From NCBI GenBank assembly GCA_034436355.1, contig DAOTVQ010000031.1, positions 18,241 through 82,240 on the forward strand: a DNA stretch of 64,000 nt, written 5' to 3'. The DNA comes from CP2-2F sp034436355 (GTDB lineage: Bacteria > Chloroflexota > Anaerolineae > Aggregatilineales > UBA2796). Of this stretch, positions 51,426 to 59,688 are shown piece by piece. Position numbers and translations under genes: made by a program. The notes below the pieces were generated by a model. That model saw nothing but the letters and a program-made list of their open reading frames with translations, was not told where the DNA came from and searched no databases. How positions within the stretch are numbered: position 1 is the first letter of the stretch; each line of letters opens with the position of its first letter.

Positions 51426-54029
51426 ATGAGCCAAAACCTAATTGGCAAACAACTAGGACAATACGAAATCATCGCCCAGATCGGGCAGGGTGGTATGGCG
51501 GCTGTTTATCGGGCGCGCCAACTCAACATCCGCCGTGAAGTTGCCATCAAGGTCATTGCGCCGGAGGTGGCGCGCGAGCCTGAGTTCGCACAGCGCTTCG
51601 TCCGCGAGGCAGAGACCATTGCTGATCTGCGCCACGCACACATCTTGAAACTGTTCGACTATGGGCAGGATGGCGATCTGATCTACCTCGTCATGGAGCT
51701 AATGATCGGTGGCACGCTCATGGATCGCATTCGCCGCCAAATCATCCCAATGCGGGAGAGTGCGCGCATCCTCAGCCAGATTTCCTCCGCCTTAGATTAC
51801 GCCCATAAACGCAGCATCATCCACCGCGATTTGAAGCCGCAAAACGTGCTGTTCGATGATGGTGACAATGCCTTCCTGACCGATTTCGGCATCGCCAAAG
51901 TGATGACCGAAGCCACTTACACCCGCCCCGGCACCTCGATGGGAACGCCGCTCTATATGTCGCCAGAGCAGTGGCGCGGCGTGCCTGTGGATGGGCGCGC
52001 TGATGTTTACGGGCTTGGCGTCATGCTCTTTGAAATGCTGTGCGGACGCCTACCCTTCGTCAGTGAGACGCCCGTCGGCATGATGCACGCCCACGTCTAC
52101 GAGCCGCCGCCGCCCATTCGCAGCTTGCGCCACGATCTTCCCGAAAGCGTTGAGCGTGTGGTGAACAAGGCGCTTGCCAAAGACCCTGCTCACCGTTGGC
52201 AGACCGCCGGCGATCTGTCCGAGGCGTTCAATATCGCCATCACGGGCGAGATGCCGCCTGCCCTGCAAGCCGACGAGTTTGAACCGACCCCAACGGCAGC
52301 TTTTTTGGTAGGCGGACAAGACCCAGAAGCCACCAACGCCGCATTAATGGGTAGCTTGCCTGCCGCACCCATCCGCCGTCCTTCACCGTTGACGCCGCTT
52401 GGCACGCCCTCTTCGGCTGCCATGCCCACCCCAGAAAGCCGCTCGCCCCTAGTTTTTATTGTGGGTGGGATCACGATTCTTGCCCTGCTCGCCTTTTTCG
52501 TTGTGCTGCTGTCCGGTGGCGGTAACGAAGAAGCCACCAGCACACCGACTGAGGCTGCCCTGCTGCCCACTGAAACCTCTGCGGCTGAAGCAACCACCAC
52601 CGAGACGGCAACTATCACTGCCACGCAGGAATCGAGCCCTACGCCCTCGGGACCGATAATGATCATCGTGACGCCGACGCTGCCCAGTGCCACGCCCACC
52701 GCGACGCTCACCCCTACTGCAACCCTAACACCCAGCGCGACCTTTACGCCTAGCCCGACTCTCACACCAACCGCCACGCCCACCGTCACGCCTGATATCG
52801 AGTCCACCAATCAAATCGCTACGCAAGTTTCGCTGCTGCTGCAAACGCGCACCGCGCAAGCCATTGCATCCTTCACGCGGACGCCTACACCTAGCCTGAC
52901 GCCTACCATCACGCCCAGCCTAACGGCGACCCTGACGCCCACCATCACGCCCAGCCGCACGCCTACGCCAACTTTGACGCGGACGATCACGCCTAGCCCA
53001 ACCCTGACGCCCAGTCAGACGAATACCCTCAGCCCAACACCTTCCGTCACCTTGAATGTGGTTCAAATGGTCTCAGTGACGCCTGAACCAACCGCCACAC
53101 CAACCTTTACGCCAACGGCAACCGTCACACCGACCTCTACCCTGACGCCAACACCGACGCCAAGCCCAACGCGCACCTTCACGCCAACACCGACGCCAAG
53201 CCCAACGCGCACAGCGACCACAACCGCATCAGCAACACAGGTGCCAACAACCATACAACTCACCCTTCCGACTGCCACACCGCAAACCGCCACGCCCGAT
53301 CTGACGGCAACCGTTGTGGCTGCCCTCGAACGCGGTCAGCCTATCGAGGTGCCTGCCCGTGCGGTCGGCTCTGGGAATCTGAATGTGCGCTTGGGACCCT
53401 CAACCGCCTATGCGCGTGTGTTGGTTGTCACCAATAACACACCGGTGACAATCCTTTCCCAAAGCAGCAACTACATGAATACCAACAACAATCCCATGCA
53501 GGACTTTGTGAACTTTGAGTGGCTGAATGTGCGCCTTCAGGACTCGAACGGCGTTACTATCTATGGCTGGATGACCGATGAGACGATCACGGCAGGCGTC
53601 ACAGTGCCGGTACGTTATCCGAGTCTGCGTTTGTGGATCGACTCGATTAGTGGCAGCATCCTTGATCGAGAGGCACGCGTTGTGATCGTTAGCCCTAACT
53701 TTACCATCAGCGGCTGGACGTTAGACGCAACCGACGTGCGCCCGAACGAAGGGCCCGGCATTCAGCGCATCACAGTCTACAAGGGCAGCAGTTGTTACTC
53801 AGAGGATGAAAACCTGCTGGCAACTTCTGAACCAAGCAGTGATCGCGTGGATGTCCGTAACTTTTTCAACAGCACGCAGCAGGTTAACCTTGATGATAGC
53901 TATATTCGCAACGGCTATAGCATCCGTGTGGAAAACCTGCCACTAGGGCAACACCTGCTGGCGGTTTGCGCGCAAAGCAGCATCACTGGGCGGACGACCA
54001 GCATCGTGCTGCCTGTCGAAGTGCGCTAG
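51426..54029 (+). CDS. Transmembrane Ser/Thr protein kinase with Thr/Pro stalk and SH3b sensor domain
   Basis: 867 residues from the ATG at 51426. Residues about 10-270 form a complete PknB-type kinase: GQGGMAAVYRARQ, VAIKVI, the catalytic HRDLKPQN (D135), DFGIAKV and MSPEQWRG. A juxtamembrane segment leads to a membrane helix (342-362). An outer stalk of about 250 residues (372-625) is built from TPTxTPT-like repeats. A bacterial SH3 domain (about 642-730, GSGNLNVRLGPSTAYARV) and a C-terminal beta-sandwich (about 745-867) follow. The outer part probably senses cell wall or an extracellular ligand. It contains no PASTA repeats. Confidence 0.95.
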   Translation: MSQNLIGKQLGQYEIIAQIGQGGMAAVYRARQLNIRREVAIKVIAPEVAREPEFAQRFVREAETIADLRHAHILKLFDYGQDGDLIYLVMELMIGGTLMDRIRRQIIPMRESARILSQISSALDYAHKRSIIHRDLKPQNVLFDDGDNAFLTDFGIAKVMTEATYTRPGTSMGTPLYMSPEQWRGVPVDGRADVYGLGVMLFEMLCGRLPFVSETPVGMMHAHVYEPPPPIRSLRHDLPESVERVVNKALAKDPAHRWQTAGDLSEAFNIAITGEMPPALQADEFEPTPTAAFLVGGQDPEATNAALMGSLPAAPIRRPSPLTPLGTPSSAAMPTPESRSPLVFIVGGITILALLAFFVVLLSGGGNEEATSTPTEAALLPTETSAAEATTTETATITATQESSPTPSGPIMIIVTPTLPSATPTATLTPTATLTPSATFTPSPTLTPTATPTVTPDIESTNQIATQVSLLLQTRTAQAIASFTRTPTPSLTPTITPSLTATLTPTITPSRTPTPTLTRTITPSPTLTPSQTNTLSPTPSVTLNVVQMVSVTPEPTATPTFTPTATVTPTSTLTPTPTPSPTRTFTPTPTPSPTRTATTTASATQVPTTIQLTLPTATPQTATPDLTATVVAALERGQPIEVPARAVGSGNLNVRLGPSTAYARVLVVTNNTPVTILSQSSNYMNTNNNPMQDFVNFEWLNVRLQDSNGVTIYGWMTDETITAGVTVPVRYPSLRLWIDSISGSILDREARVVIVSPNFTISGWTLDATDVRPNEGPGIQRITVYKGSSCYSEDENLLATSEPSSDRVDVRNFFNSTQQVNLDDSYIRNGYSIRVENLPLGQHLLAVCAQSSITGRTTSIVLPVEVR
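53145..53212 (+). repeat. 36-bp tandem repeat inside the kinase stalk
   Basis: Two adjacent copies of a 36-bp unit (53145-53180 and 53181-53212, the second partial), identical over 32 bp, encode TPTPTPSPTRTF/TPTPTPSPTRTA. It is a recent duplication within low-complexity coding sequence and a likely length-variable site. Confidence 0.8.
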
Positions 54030-54044
54030 GGTGCGGCTGCCTTC

Positions 54045-55694
54045 ATGCAAGCACCATCGCAGCCACACACACCAAACGGCGGGCGAATGCTCACGCTCGC
54101 CGTTTTCACCAGCGGCATGACCACCCTTGCCGTCGAGCTAACTGCCTCACGGTTGCTGGGCAACGTCTTTGGCACCAGCAACCTTGTCTGGGCAAACGTG
54201 ATCGGCTTGATGCTGCTCTACCTGACCGTCGGCTACTTTGTGGGCGGCTGGCTGGCAGACCGTGCGCCGCGCCCAACACGCCTCTACCAGATCATCGCGT
54301 GGGGCGCCTTTTATTGCGGCTTAGTGCCGTTGGTGGCACGCCCTGTCCTCAGTGCGGCGGCAAACGCCGTTAGCGGCTTTCAGGCAGGCGTTGCGCTTGG
54401 CTCTTTTGTGGCAGTCTTGGTCTTGTTCGCGCTCCCGATAACGCTGCTCGGCTGCGTTTCGCCCTTTGCGGTGCGCCTTGCCGTGCGCGAGGTCAGTCAG
54501 GCGGGCAAAATCTCAGGGCGGCTGTATGCCATCTCCACCTTAGGCAGTTTGGTTGGCACCTTTCTGCCAACGCTGTTCACCATCCCGCAGCTTGGCACGA
54601 CGGCAACTTTTTTTCTGTTTGCGGCGCTGCTGCTTGGCGTCGCGCTGCTTGGCTTGCTGACGCTTGGGCGCGACGGGCGCACCCTTGCCCTGCGCCTTGC
54701 GTGGATGCCACCTGTGCTAGTCATCTTCACGCTGGCTGCCCAAAGCGGCGTGCTGCGCCCGCCGCCGCAAGGCAGCCGCCTGCTGTGGGATCACGACTCT
54801 GCCTATAACTACATCCAAGTGCTGGAACTGGAAGTGCCTGTTGGTCAGATGGTTAACGGCGAATTTGTGGTGGCGTGGGAGGCTGGCACGCGGGAACTGC
54901 GCCTGAACGAGGGACAAGGCATTCACTCGGTTTGGCATCCGCGGCGGCGCTATTTCGGTGGCACGTGGGATATGTTCCTTGCCGTGCCATATTTCAACGC
55001 GCAGCCGCAGATCGGGCGCGTGTGCATTGTCGGCTTGGCGGCTGGCACCATCAGCACGCAGTACACCGAGATTTTCGGCGAAGGCGTGCAAATTGACGGC
55101 ATCGAAATTGATCCCGCTATTGTGGAGGTCGGACGGCGTTTTTTTGGCATGACTCAGCCTAATTTGCGCGTCATTGTGGAAGATGGGCGGCTTGCCCTGA
55201 ACCAACTGGCACACGAAGGCGCACGCTACGACCTGATCGCTATGGATGCCTACCGCGTGCCATACGTGCCATGGCACCTGACCACCGTCGAGTTTTTTGC
55301 AGAGGCACGCGCCGCGCTGACCGAAAACGGCATTGTGGCGATCAATGTTGGGCGCACCGTGCGCGCTGATGGCACACAGGATCGGCGGCTGATCGAGGCG
55401 ATGACGCACACCATGCAGCAGGTGTTCCCTTCTGTGCATACGATAGACGTGCCTGACTCGTTCAACACGCTCTTGATCGGCACGGCGCAGCCAACTAGCA
55501 TCACCACCTTAGCGGCGAACCGTGATCGGCTGCCTGAAGACGCGCCCGCACCACTGCGCCGCGCCATCGAAACAGCGATCAGCGGTGCGCGCCCGTCCAT
55601 CCCTTCCGATGTGCTGTTCACCGATGACCGCGCACCCGTCGAGACGATCATCAACCAAATGGTGATTGATTACCTGCTTGGCAGCGCACGCTAG
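54045..55694 (+). CDS. Membrane-embedded spermidine-synthase-like protein
   Basis: 549 residues. The first 230 residues are a membrane domain of about seven helices (LAVFTSGMTTLAVELTASRLLG, typical of fused MFS/spermidine synthases). The C-terminal part (about 250-549) is a Rossmann domain like SpeE: RVCIVGLAAGTISTQYTE (cofactor loop), VQIDGIEIDPAIVEVGRRFF (acidic strand), VIVEDGRLAL and YDLIAMDAYRVPYVPWHLTT. The last segment corresponds to the gatekeeping DxxxP loop, but the catalytic aspartate context differs from true aminopropyltransferases. Its role is unproven. It follows the kinase gene by 15 bp and may be part of its operon. Confidence 0.88.
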   Translation: MQAPSQPHTPNGGRMLTLAVFTSGMTTLAVELTASRLLGNVFGTSNLVWANVIGLMLLYLTVGYFVGGWLADRAPRPTRLYQIIAWGAFYCGLVPLVARPVLSAAANAVSGFQAGVALGSFVAVLVLFALPITLLGCVSPFAVRLAVREVSQAGKISGRLYAISTLGSLVGTFLPTLFTIPQLGTTATFFLFAALLLGVALLGLLTLGRDGRTLALRLAWMPPVLVIFTLAAQSGVLRPPPQGSRLLWDHDSAYNYIQVLELEVPVGQMVNGEFVVAWEAGTRELRLNEGQGIHSVWHPRRRYFGGTWDMFLAVPYFNAQPQIGRVCIVGLAAGTISTQYTEIFGEGVQIDGIEIDPAIVEVGRRFFGMTQPNLRVIVEDGRLALNQLAHEGARYDLIAMDAYRVPYVPWHLTTVEFFAEARAALTENGIVAINVGRTVRADGTQDRRLIEAMTHTMQQVFPSVHTIDVPDSFNTLLIGTAQPTSITTLAANRDRLPEDAPAPLRRAIETAISGARPSIPSDVLFTDDRAPVETIINQMVIDYLLGSAR

Positions 55695-55746
55695 GTGTGG
55701 CAAGCAAAACGCCTGCTTCTCCTCACACCCAAAGCCGCTTCAAGGC

Positions 55747-55775
55747 TTGTTTAGTTAGGCAGGCTGCGCTAAAAT
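55747..55775 (+). promoter_or_regulatory. Candidate promoter of the MBL-fold gene
   Basis: TTGTTT (55747-55752), 17-bp spacer, TAAAAT (55770-55775), giving a leader of about 55 nt before the ATG at 55837. Confidence 0.6.
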
Positions 55776-55836
55776 ATAAGAATATCAGTTCGATTTTTTC
55801 CGCTGGGTAAGGTCACACACAGAAAGTCTTTCTGTT

Positions 55837-56472
55837 ATGGAAATCACGTGGTATGGGCATAGTTGCTTTCGGCTTGCCGAACGCGGCAAAGCGTCTGTCG
55901 TCACCGATCCGTTCGGTGAGCAGCTTGGTTTGGCGCTGCCCAAATTGAAAGCAGAGATCGTCACGGTAAGCCATGAGGCGCACGGTCACAGCAACGCCAG
56001 CGCAGTGAAAGGCGTGCAGCGTGTGATCACGGGCGCGGGCGAATATGAGATTGGCGGCGTGTTCATCATCGGTGTGGCAATGCACAACACCAGCCAAGAA
56101 GCGCCCAAGCCAAACATCGCCTATGTGCTGGATTTTGACGGGCTGCGCGTGGCGCACCTCGGCGATCTGGATCATATTCCGCCGCAGTCCGTGATCGAGG
56201 CGCTAGAAACAGTGCATGTCGCGCTCATCCCGGTTGGCGGCGGCGGTGGCTTGAACGCGACGCAGGCGGTGGAGTTGATCAGCCTGCTAGAGCCGAACTA
56301 CGTCATCCCGATGCACTACCAACTGCCCAACAGCACCGTCGCGCTCGATCCGCTGGATCGTTTCCTGCGCGAGATGGGCGTTAGCCGCGTGCAGCAGGAA
56401 CAGGTCTTCAAGGTGACGGGCAGCGGAATGCCTGAACAGACGCAAATTATCGTCATGGAGCAGAGCCACTAA
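55837..56472 (+). CDS. UlaG-like MBL-fold protein with altered metal motif
   Basis: 211 residues of the L-ascorbate-6-phosphate-lactonase-like (Lactamase_B_3) group: MEITWYGHSCFRL at the N-terminus, GAGEYEIGGVFIIGV in the middle, VAHLGDLDHIPP with an aspartate ligand and YVIPMHYQLP with the last histidine. The first metal motif is unusual: where HxHxDH is expected the sequence is SHEAHGHSN (H46, H49, H51), so the second histidine is shifted and the aspartate is missing. Metal binding may be reduced or single. The substrate is unknown. It shares a transcript with the next small gene (1-bp gap). Confidence 0.85.
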   Translation: MEITWYGHSCFRLAERGKASVVTDPFGEQLGLALPKLKAEIVTVSHEAHGHSNASAVKGVQRVITGAGEYEIGGVFIIGVAMHNTSQEAPKPNIAYVLDFDGLRVAHLGDLDHIPPQSVIEALETVHVALIPVGGGGGLNATQAVELISLLEPNYVIPMHYQLPNSTVALDPLDRFLREMGVSRVQQEQVFKVTGSGMPEQTQIIVMEQSH

Positions 56473-56473
56473 C

Positions 56474-56779
56474 ATGCAAGTGAAGCTGATCCTGACTTAC
56501 GACATCTTGCCGGGTCGTGATCAGGAATACTTTGAGTTCCTTGTGCGGGAGCTGGCACCCGGCTTAGCAAAACTTGGCTTAGAGCCAACTGAGAGTTGGT
56601 ACACGATGTATGGCAAGCGCCCGTCAATCATGCTGGGTGGTATCGCAGAAGATTACAAGGCTGCCAAAGCGCTGCTCGATCATCCACAGTGGAAGGCACT
56701 CTATGAGCGCCTGAGCGCCTATGTGAGCAACTTCAACAGCAAGATTATCCGCGTGACGCCTTATTTCCCAATGGTTTAG
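56474..56779 (+). CDS. Small conserved protein, dimeric alpha/beta-barrel-like
   Basis: 101 residues. The order strand (VKLILTYDILPGRDQEYFEFL), helix, strand (ESWYTMYGKRPSIMLGGIAE), helix (YKAAKALLDHPQWKALYERLSAYV) and strand (FNSKIIRVTPYF) resembles ferredoxin-like dimeric barrel (NIPSNAP/ABM-like) proteins. No catalytic residues can be assigned. It starts one base after the MBL-type gene. Its 3' end overlaps the zinc-ribbon gene on the other strand by 35 bp. Confidence 0.7.
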   Translation: MQVKLILTYDILPGRDQEYFEFLVRELAPGLAKLGLEPTESWYTMYGKRPSIMLGGIAEDYKAAKALLDHPQWKALYERLSAYVSNFNSKIIRVTPYFPMV

Positions 56780-56960
56780 CCGTCTGCGCTGCCGCTGCCT
56801 GTTCCTCATCAGGATATTCAATCAGGCAGGCGTCGGCGCAGCATTCCTGATAGCCACAGTAGACGCACAGCCGTTTGCAGCGGCGCATGGTAAGGTTGGG
56901 CGTGCCGCAGCGTGGGCAGCGCGGCGTTGAGCGTTGGGCGGTGCGCTGAATGTGAGGCAT
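56745..56960 (-). CDS. Small zinc-ribbon-like protein
   Basis: 71 residues with a cysteine cluster: CPRCG near residue 15, then CKRLCVYCGY and QECCADAC. The paired CxxC motifs suggest a zinc ribbon plus extra cysteines. The ATG lies 2 bp after the stop of the LiaF-like gene, so it is probably translated from the same mRNA. The C-terminal half (after about 50) is polar and low in complexity. Its 3' end overlaps the small gene on the plus strand. Function unknown; it is short and not otherwise supported, so confidence is moderate. Confidence 0.58.
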   Translation of the reverse strand: MPHIQRTAQRSTPRCPRCGTPNLTMRRCKRLCVYCGYQECCADACLIEYPDEEQAAAAQTAKPLGNKASRG

Positions 56961-56962
56961 GG

Positions 56963-57763
56963 TCAGCTTTGTGAAGCGCCAATCGTCACCAAGCGCAGCG
57001 TGCCAAAGGTACTGCCCATCTCGGCATAGATGAGCCGTTCAGCGTCGGCGTAGCCCAGCGTAGCGTACAGGTCATCGGCAAGGCGCAGATAGTGGCGCTC
57101 ATCAATTTGCACCCGCGCCAACGGGCTGCGCCGCACGCGTACCACTGCCGCCACACCCTCTGGCACTGCCAGCGTCACGTTACCCAGTGTGGAGAAAGCG
57201 CGCACGCCTTGCCCAACCAACTCCGGCAGCACAAGGCGGATATCGCCAATGCCTGTGCCAAGTTCGGCACGGTTGATCGGCACACCGCGCAAATCCACCT
57301 CAAGTTCGCCCAAGTGCGTGCTAAGCAGCACGTTCCAAGGCAGATCACGCGCCAAGCCCACCTCCCAATCGGCAAGCGAAAAGAGCCACGTCCGCCCGCG
57401 CTGCATGGTCAGGCGCGCCGTCTCGCCGCGCACCGTCAGATCAGGGCGCGAACGGGCGGTGTATGCGCCGGCGATCAGGCGCCCTTCACGGCGTAAGGCG
57501 CGCAGTTTCACATCTAGCTCACCGCTGTATGCCTCTAGGCTGGCGGCGCGCACCGTGCCGCGTGTGATGCCAAAGGTCTGCGTTGCCCAACTGATGCCCA
57601 AATCGCTGCGGAACAGCAGTTGAATGCCCAGCAGGATCAGCAGGATGGGCGCGTAGGGCAGCAGGTCTACCTCTGGCAGCAGGCGGAAGTTCCGCAGCAG
57701 CAGATAGCCGCCGCTGCCCAACAGCAGGGCGATCAAAATATACGGCGGACGCTCAACGCGCAT
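56963..57763 (-). CDS. LiaF-like (DUF/YvqF-type) membrane protein
   Basis: 266 residues. The N-terminus has two helices with short loops (PYILIALLLGSGGYLLLRN and APILLILLGIQLLFR), as in the LiaF/YvqF and related toast-rack families. The C-terminal two-thirds is a beta-helix-like array of short strands (AYSGELDVKLRALRREGRLIAGAY, ELEVDLRGVPINRAELGTGIGDIRLVLP, FSTLGNVTLAVPEGVAAVVRV) typical of these envelope-stress proteins. In Bacillus, LiaF inhibits the LiaRS two-component system, but no such kinase is next to it here. aggag precedes the ATG, 6 bp after the sigma factor stop. Confidence 0.85.
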   Translation of the reverse strand: MRVERPPYILIALLLGSGGYLLLRNFRLLPEVDLLPYAPILLILLGIQLLFRSDLGISWATQTFGITRGTVRAASLEAYSGELDVKLRALRREGRLIAGAYTARSRPDLTVRGETARLTMQRGRTWLFSLADWEVGLARDLPWNVLLSTHLGELEVDLRGVPINRAELGTGIGDIRLVLPELVGQGVRAFSTLGNVTLAVPEGVAAVVRVRRSPLARVQIDERHYLRLADDLYATLGYADAERLIYAEMGSTFGTLRLVTIGASQS

Positions 57764-57769
57764 GGCAAG

Positions 57770-59023
57770 CTACTCCTGCTCCAGCAGAAAATCTTTTAGA
57801 ATATGGTGCGAGGACGAACGGCGCAGCCGATTGAGCGCTTGCGCCTCCAGTTGGCGCACGCGCTCACGGGTAACGCCAATCGCCTTGCCCACTTCCTCAA
57901 GGGTGTGCATTTCGCCATCTTCCAAACCATAGCGCAGGCGCAAGATGTGCGCCTCACGGTCGGGCAGGCGGTTCAGCGCATCGCTCAGATGGTGGCGCAG
58001 CATCTCCTGATCGGTCGCCTCTGAGGGCGAGAGTCCACGAGTGTCTTCCACAAAGTCGCCGATCTCGGTTTCTTCATCCTCATCGGTGGGTGCCTCAAGG
58101 CTGATCGGGCGGCGCGAAATTTCAAGCAGCACATTGATCTTATCCGGGGTGGTCTGCATCGCCTCTGCGATCTCGTCCATGGTCGGCTCACGTCCGAGTG
58201 CTTGCGTCAACCCTAGCGAAATGCGCCGCAGGCGGTTGATCTGATCGCCCATATGGACTGGCACGCGAATGGTGCGCCCTTGATCGGCAACGGCACGGCT
58301 GACGGCTTGCCGAATCCACCAGGTGGCATAGGTGCTGAACTTATGCCCGCGCTGGTATTCAAATTTGCGCGCTGCACGGATCAAGCCGATATTGCCCTCT
58401 TGGATCAGATCGAGAAATGGCACGCCACGCCCGGTATATTTCTTCGCCACGCTGATCACAAGGCGCGAATTCGCCTGAATCAGGTGTTCTTGCGCCAGCA
58501 CACCATCTTCGACCAGACGTTCAAGGTCATAGCGATCATCGAGTGGCAACTGATCGCCATACTCGGCAAGCTGTTCTTCGGCAAGGCGCCCCTGCTCCAT
58601 GCGCTTGGCAAGGCGCACCTCTTCCTCACCGCTCAGCAGCGGCACGCGCCCTGCCTCTTTCAAATACAAGCCGACCACATCATCGGTCTCGATGGCTTGC
58701 TGATAGCCGTCGTCTGCGATCAGGTCTAGCCCAAGTGCGCCCAGTTCACTCAGCTCGTCCAGATCGTCCTCAAGCGCTAACTCGTTCGAGTCAGGCACTT
58801 CGGCATCAGGCGCTTCGGCTGCTTCGGCGGGTGGCTCGGTCAAGATCGGCACGCCAAGCTGGCTGAGGCTATCAATCACATCCTCAATCAATTCGATGTT
58901 CTGCTCGGCATCGGGAATAAGCGTGAGGATGTCGTCGTAAAGCACGAAGCCTTGTGCTTCCGCCTTGGCACTCAATTGCTGTTGGATAAGTTGTTGTGTG
59001 GCTTTGTCTACTACCATTAACAT
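57770..59023 (-). CDS. sigA: Primary RNA polymerase sigma factor
   Basis: 417 residues from the ATG at 59023; ATG at 59017 is almost as likely, and earlier in-frame codons lie in a terminator hairpin. Regions in order: an acidic N-terminal part (sigma 1.1-like, with EAAEAPDAEVPDSNE), region 1.2 (DDVVGLYLKEAGRVPLLS), region 2 (NSRLVISVAKKYTGRGVPFLDLIQEGNIGLIRAARKFEYQRGHKFSTYATWWIRQA, with the -10 reading 2.4), region 3 and region 4.2 (LEEVGKAIGVTRERVRQLEAQALNRLR) for the -35 box. Complete RpoD/SigA. The nearest ggagg is 16 nt upstream, which is long. Confidence 0.96.
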   Translation of the reverse strand: MLMVVDKATQQLIQQQLSAKAEAQGFVLYDDILTLIPDAEQNIELIEDVIDSLSQLGVPILTEPPAEAAEAPDAEVPDSNELALEDDLDELSELGALGLDLIADDGYQQAIETDDVVGLYLKEAGRVPLLSGEEEVRLAKRMEQGRLAEEQLAEYGDQLPLDDRYDLERLVEDGVLAQEHLIQANSRLVISVAKKYTGRGVPFLDLIQEGNIGLIRAARKFEYQRGHKFSTYATWWIRQAVSRAVADQGRTIRVPVHMGDQINRLRRISLGLTQALGREPTMDEIAEAMQTTPDKINVLLEISRRPISLEAPTDEDEETEIGDFVEDTRGLSPSEATDQEMLRHHLSDALNRLPDREAHILRLRYGLEDGEMHTLEEVGKAIGVTRERVRQLEAQALNRLRRSSSHHILKDFLLEQE

Positions 59024-59047
59024 CCCGATTTGTGTGTGTCCTCCGAC

Positions 59048-59074
59048 AAAAAAACCCCACCGAAAGTGGCGGGG
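59048..59074 (-). terminator. Terminator-like hairpin in the sigA leader
   Basis: On the minus strand a 7-bp stem (59074-59068 with 59061-59055, one G-U pair), a 6-nt loop and seven U residues (59054-59048) end 24 nt before the sigA ATG. It may stop transcripts of the upstream DUF4340 gene or serve as an attenuator controlling entry into sigA; no separate promoter fits between it and the ATG. Confidence 0.75.
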
Positions 59075-59118
59075 CGACGTTCTCAAGGAAAGGCTGCTCG
59101 TAAGCCGCAATCAGGCGT

Positions 59119-59685
59119 TTAGGGTGCCGCCAAGCCCTCCAATGCGCCCGTTAGTGCCGCGATCTGTTCCGCAGAGACCAGTAGTATGGCAGTCAAACCA
59201 TCCCGTTGCACATAGGCAAGCGTTTGATCGGGATTATTTCCGCCAATGTACAGGGTATATGCGCTATCGGCTGTAAACCGAATGACAAACCGTCCGCCGT
59301 CTGCCAAGCCGAATGCCTCCAATGTCGTGCTTTCTATAATACGATTATAGCGCAAACTTGCCAAACTGTGCAGCAAGCGTGCCACTTTTGTGAGATCGGG
59401 CAAGAATACATCATTTTCGGCGCGGAATGCTTGCCAATCACCCGCCGTTTTGATGAGTGTAATTGTAGCAACCTTTGCCGAATCACGCCGATCTTCCAAG
59501 ACCATCCGCGTGATTTGCGCGGGCAGCACGCTCGGAAAAACATACGGAATCGGCGTGGCGCTCGATGCGCTTTGCGCGCTTGGCAGCGCGGCGCGGCGCG
59601 GAAAGAGAACACCCACCGCCAGCCCAAGCAGGACGAGAAAGACCACGAACAAGAGGATCACCGTGCGGCGCTGTGCGTTTGCCAT
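59119..59685 (-). CDS. DUF4340-type protein
   Basis: 188 residues. One N-terminal membrane helix (TVILLFVVFLVLLGLAVGVLF) is followed by a periplasmic alpha/beta part typical of DUF4340: ITRMVLEDRRDSAKVATITLIKTAGDWQ, PDLTKVARLLHSLASLRYNRII, TLEAFGLADGGRFVIRFTA and YTLYIGGNNPDQTLAYVQRDG. This domain usually sits beside GldG-like proteins of gliding-type ABC transporter loci, as here. It starts 3 bp after the GldG-like stop. The real length is close to the shortest family members. Confidence 0.85.
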   Translation of the reverse strand: MANAQRRTVILLFVVFLVLLGLAVGVLFPRRAALPSAQSASSATPIPYVFPSVLPAQITRMVLEDRRDSAKVATITLIKTAGDWQAFRAENDVFLPDLTKVARLLHSLASLRYNRIIESTTLEAFGLADGGRFVIRFTADSAYTLYIGGNNPDQTLAYVQRDGLTAILLVSAEQIAALTGALEGLAAP

Positions 59686-59688
59686 ACT

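Noticed and set aside
52190..53293. Val/Gly-rich minus-strand frames over the kinase stalk
   Set aside because: They are the antisense of the Thr/Pro repeats.
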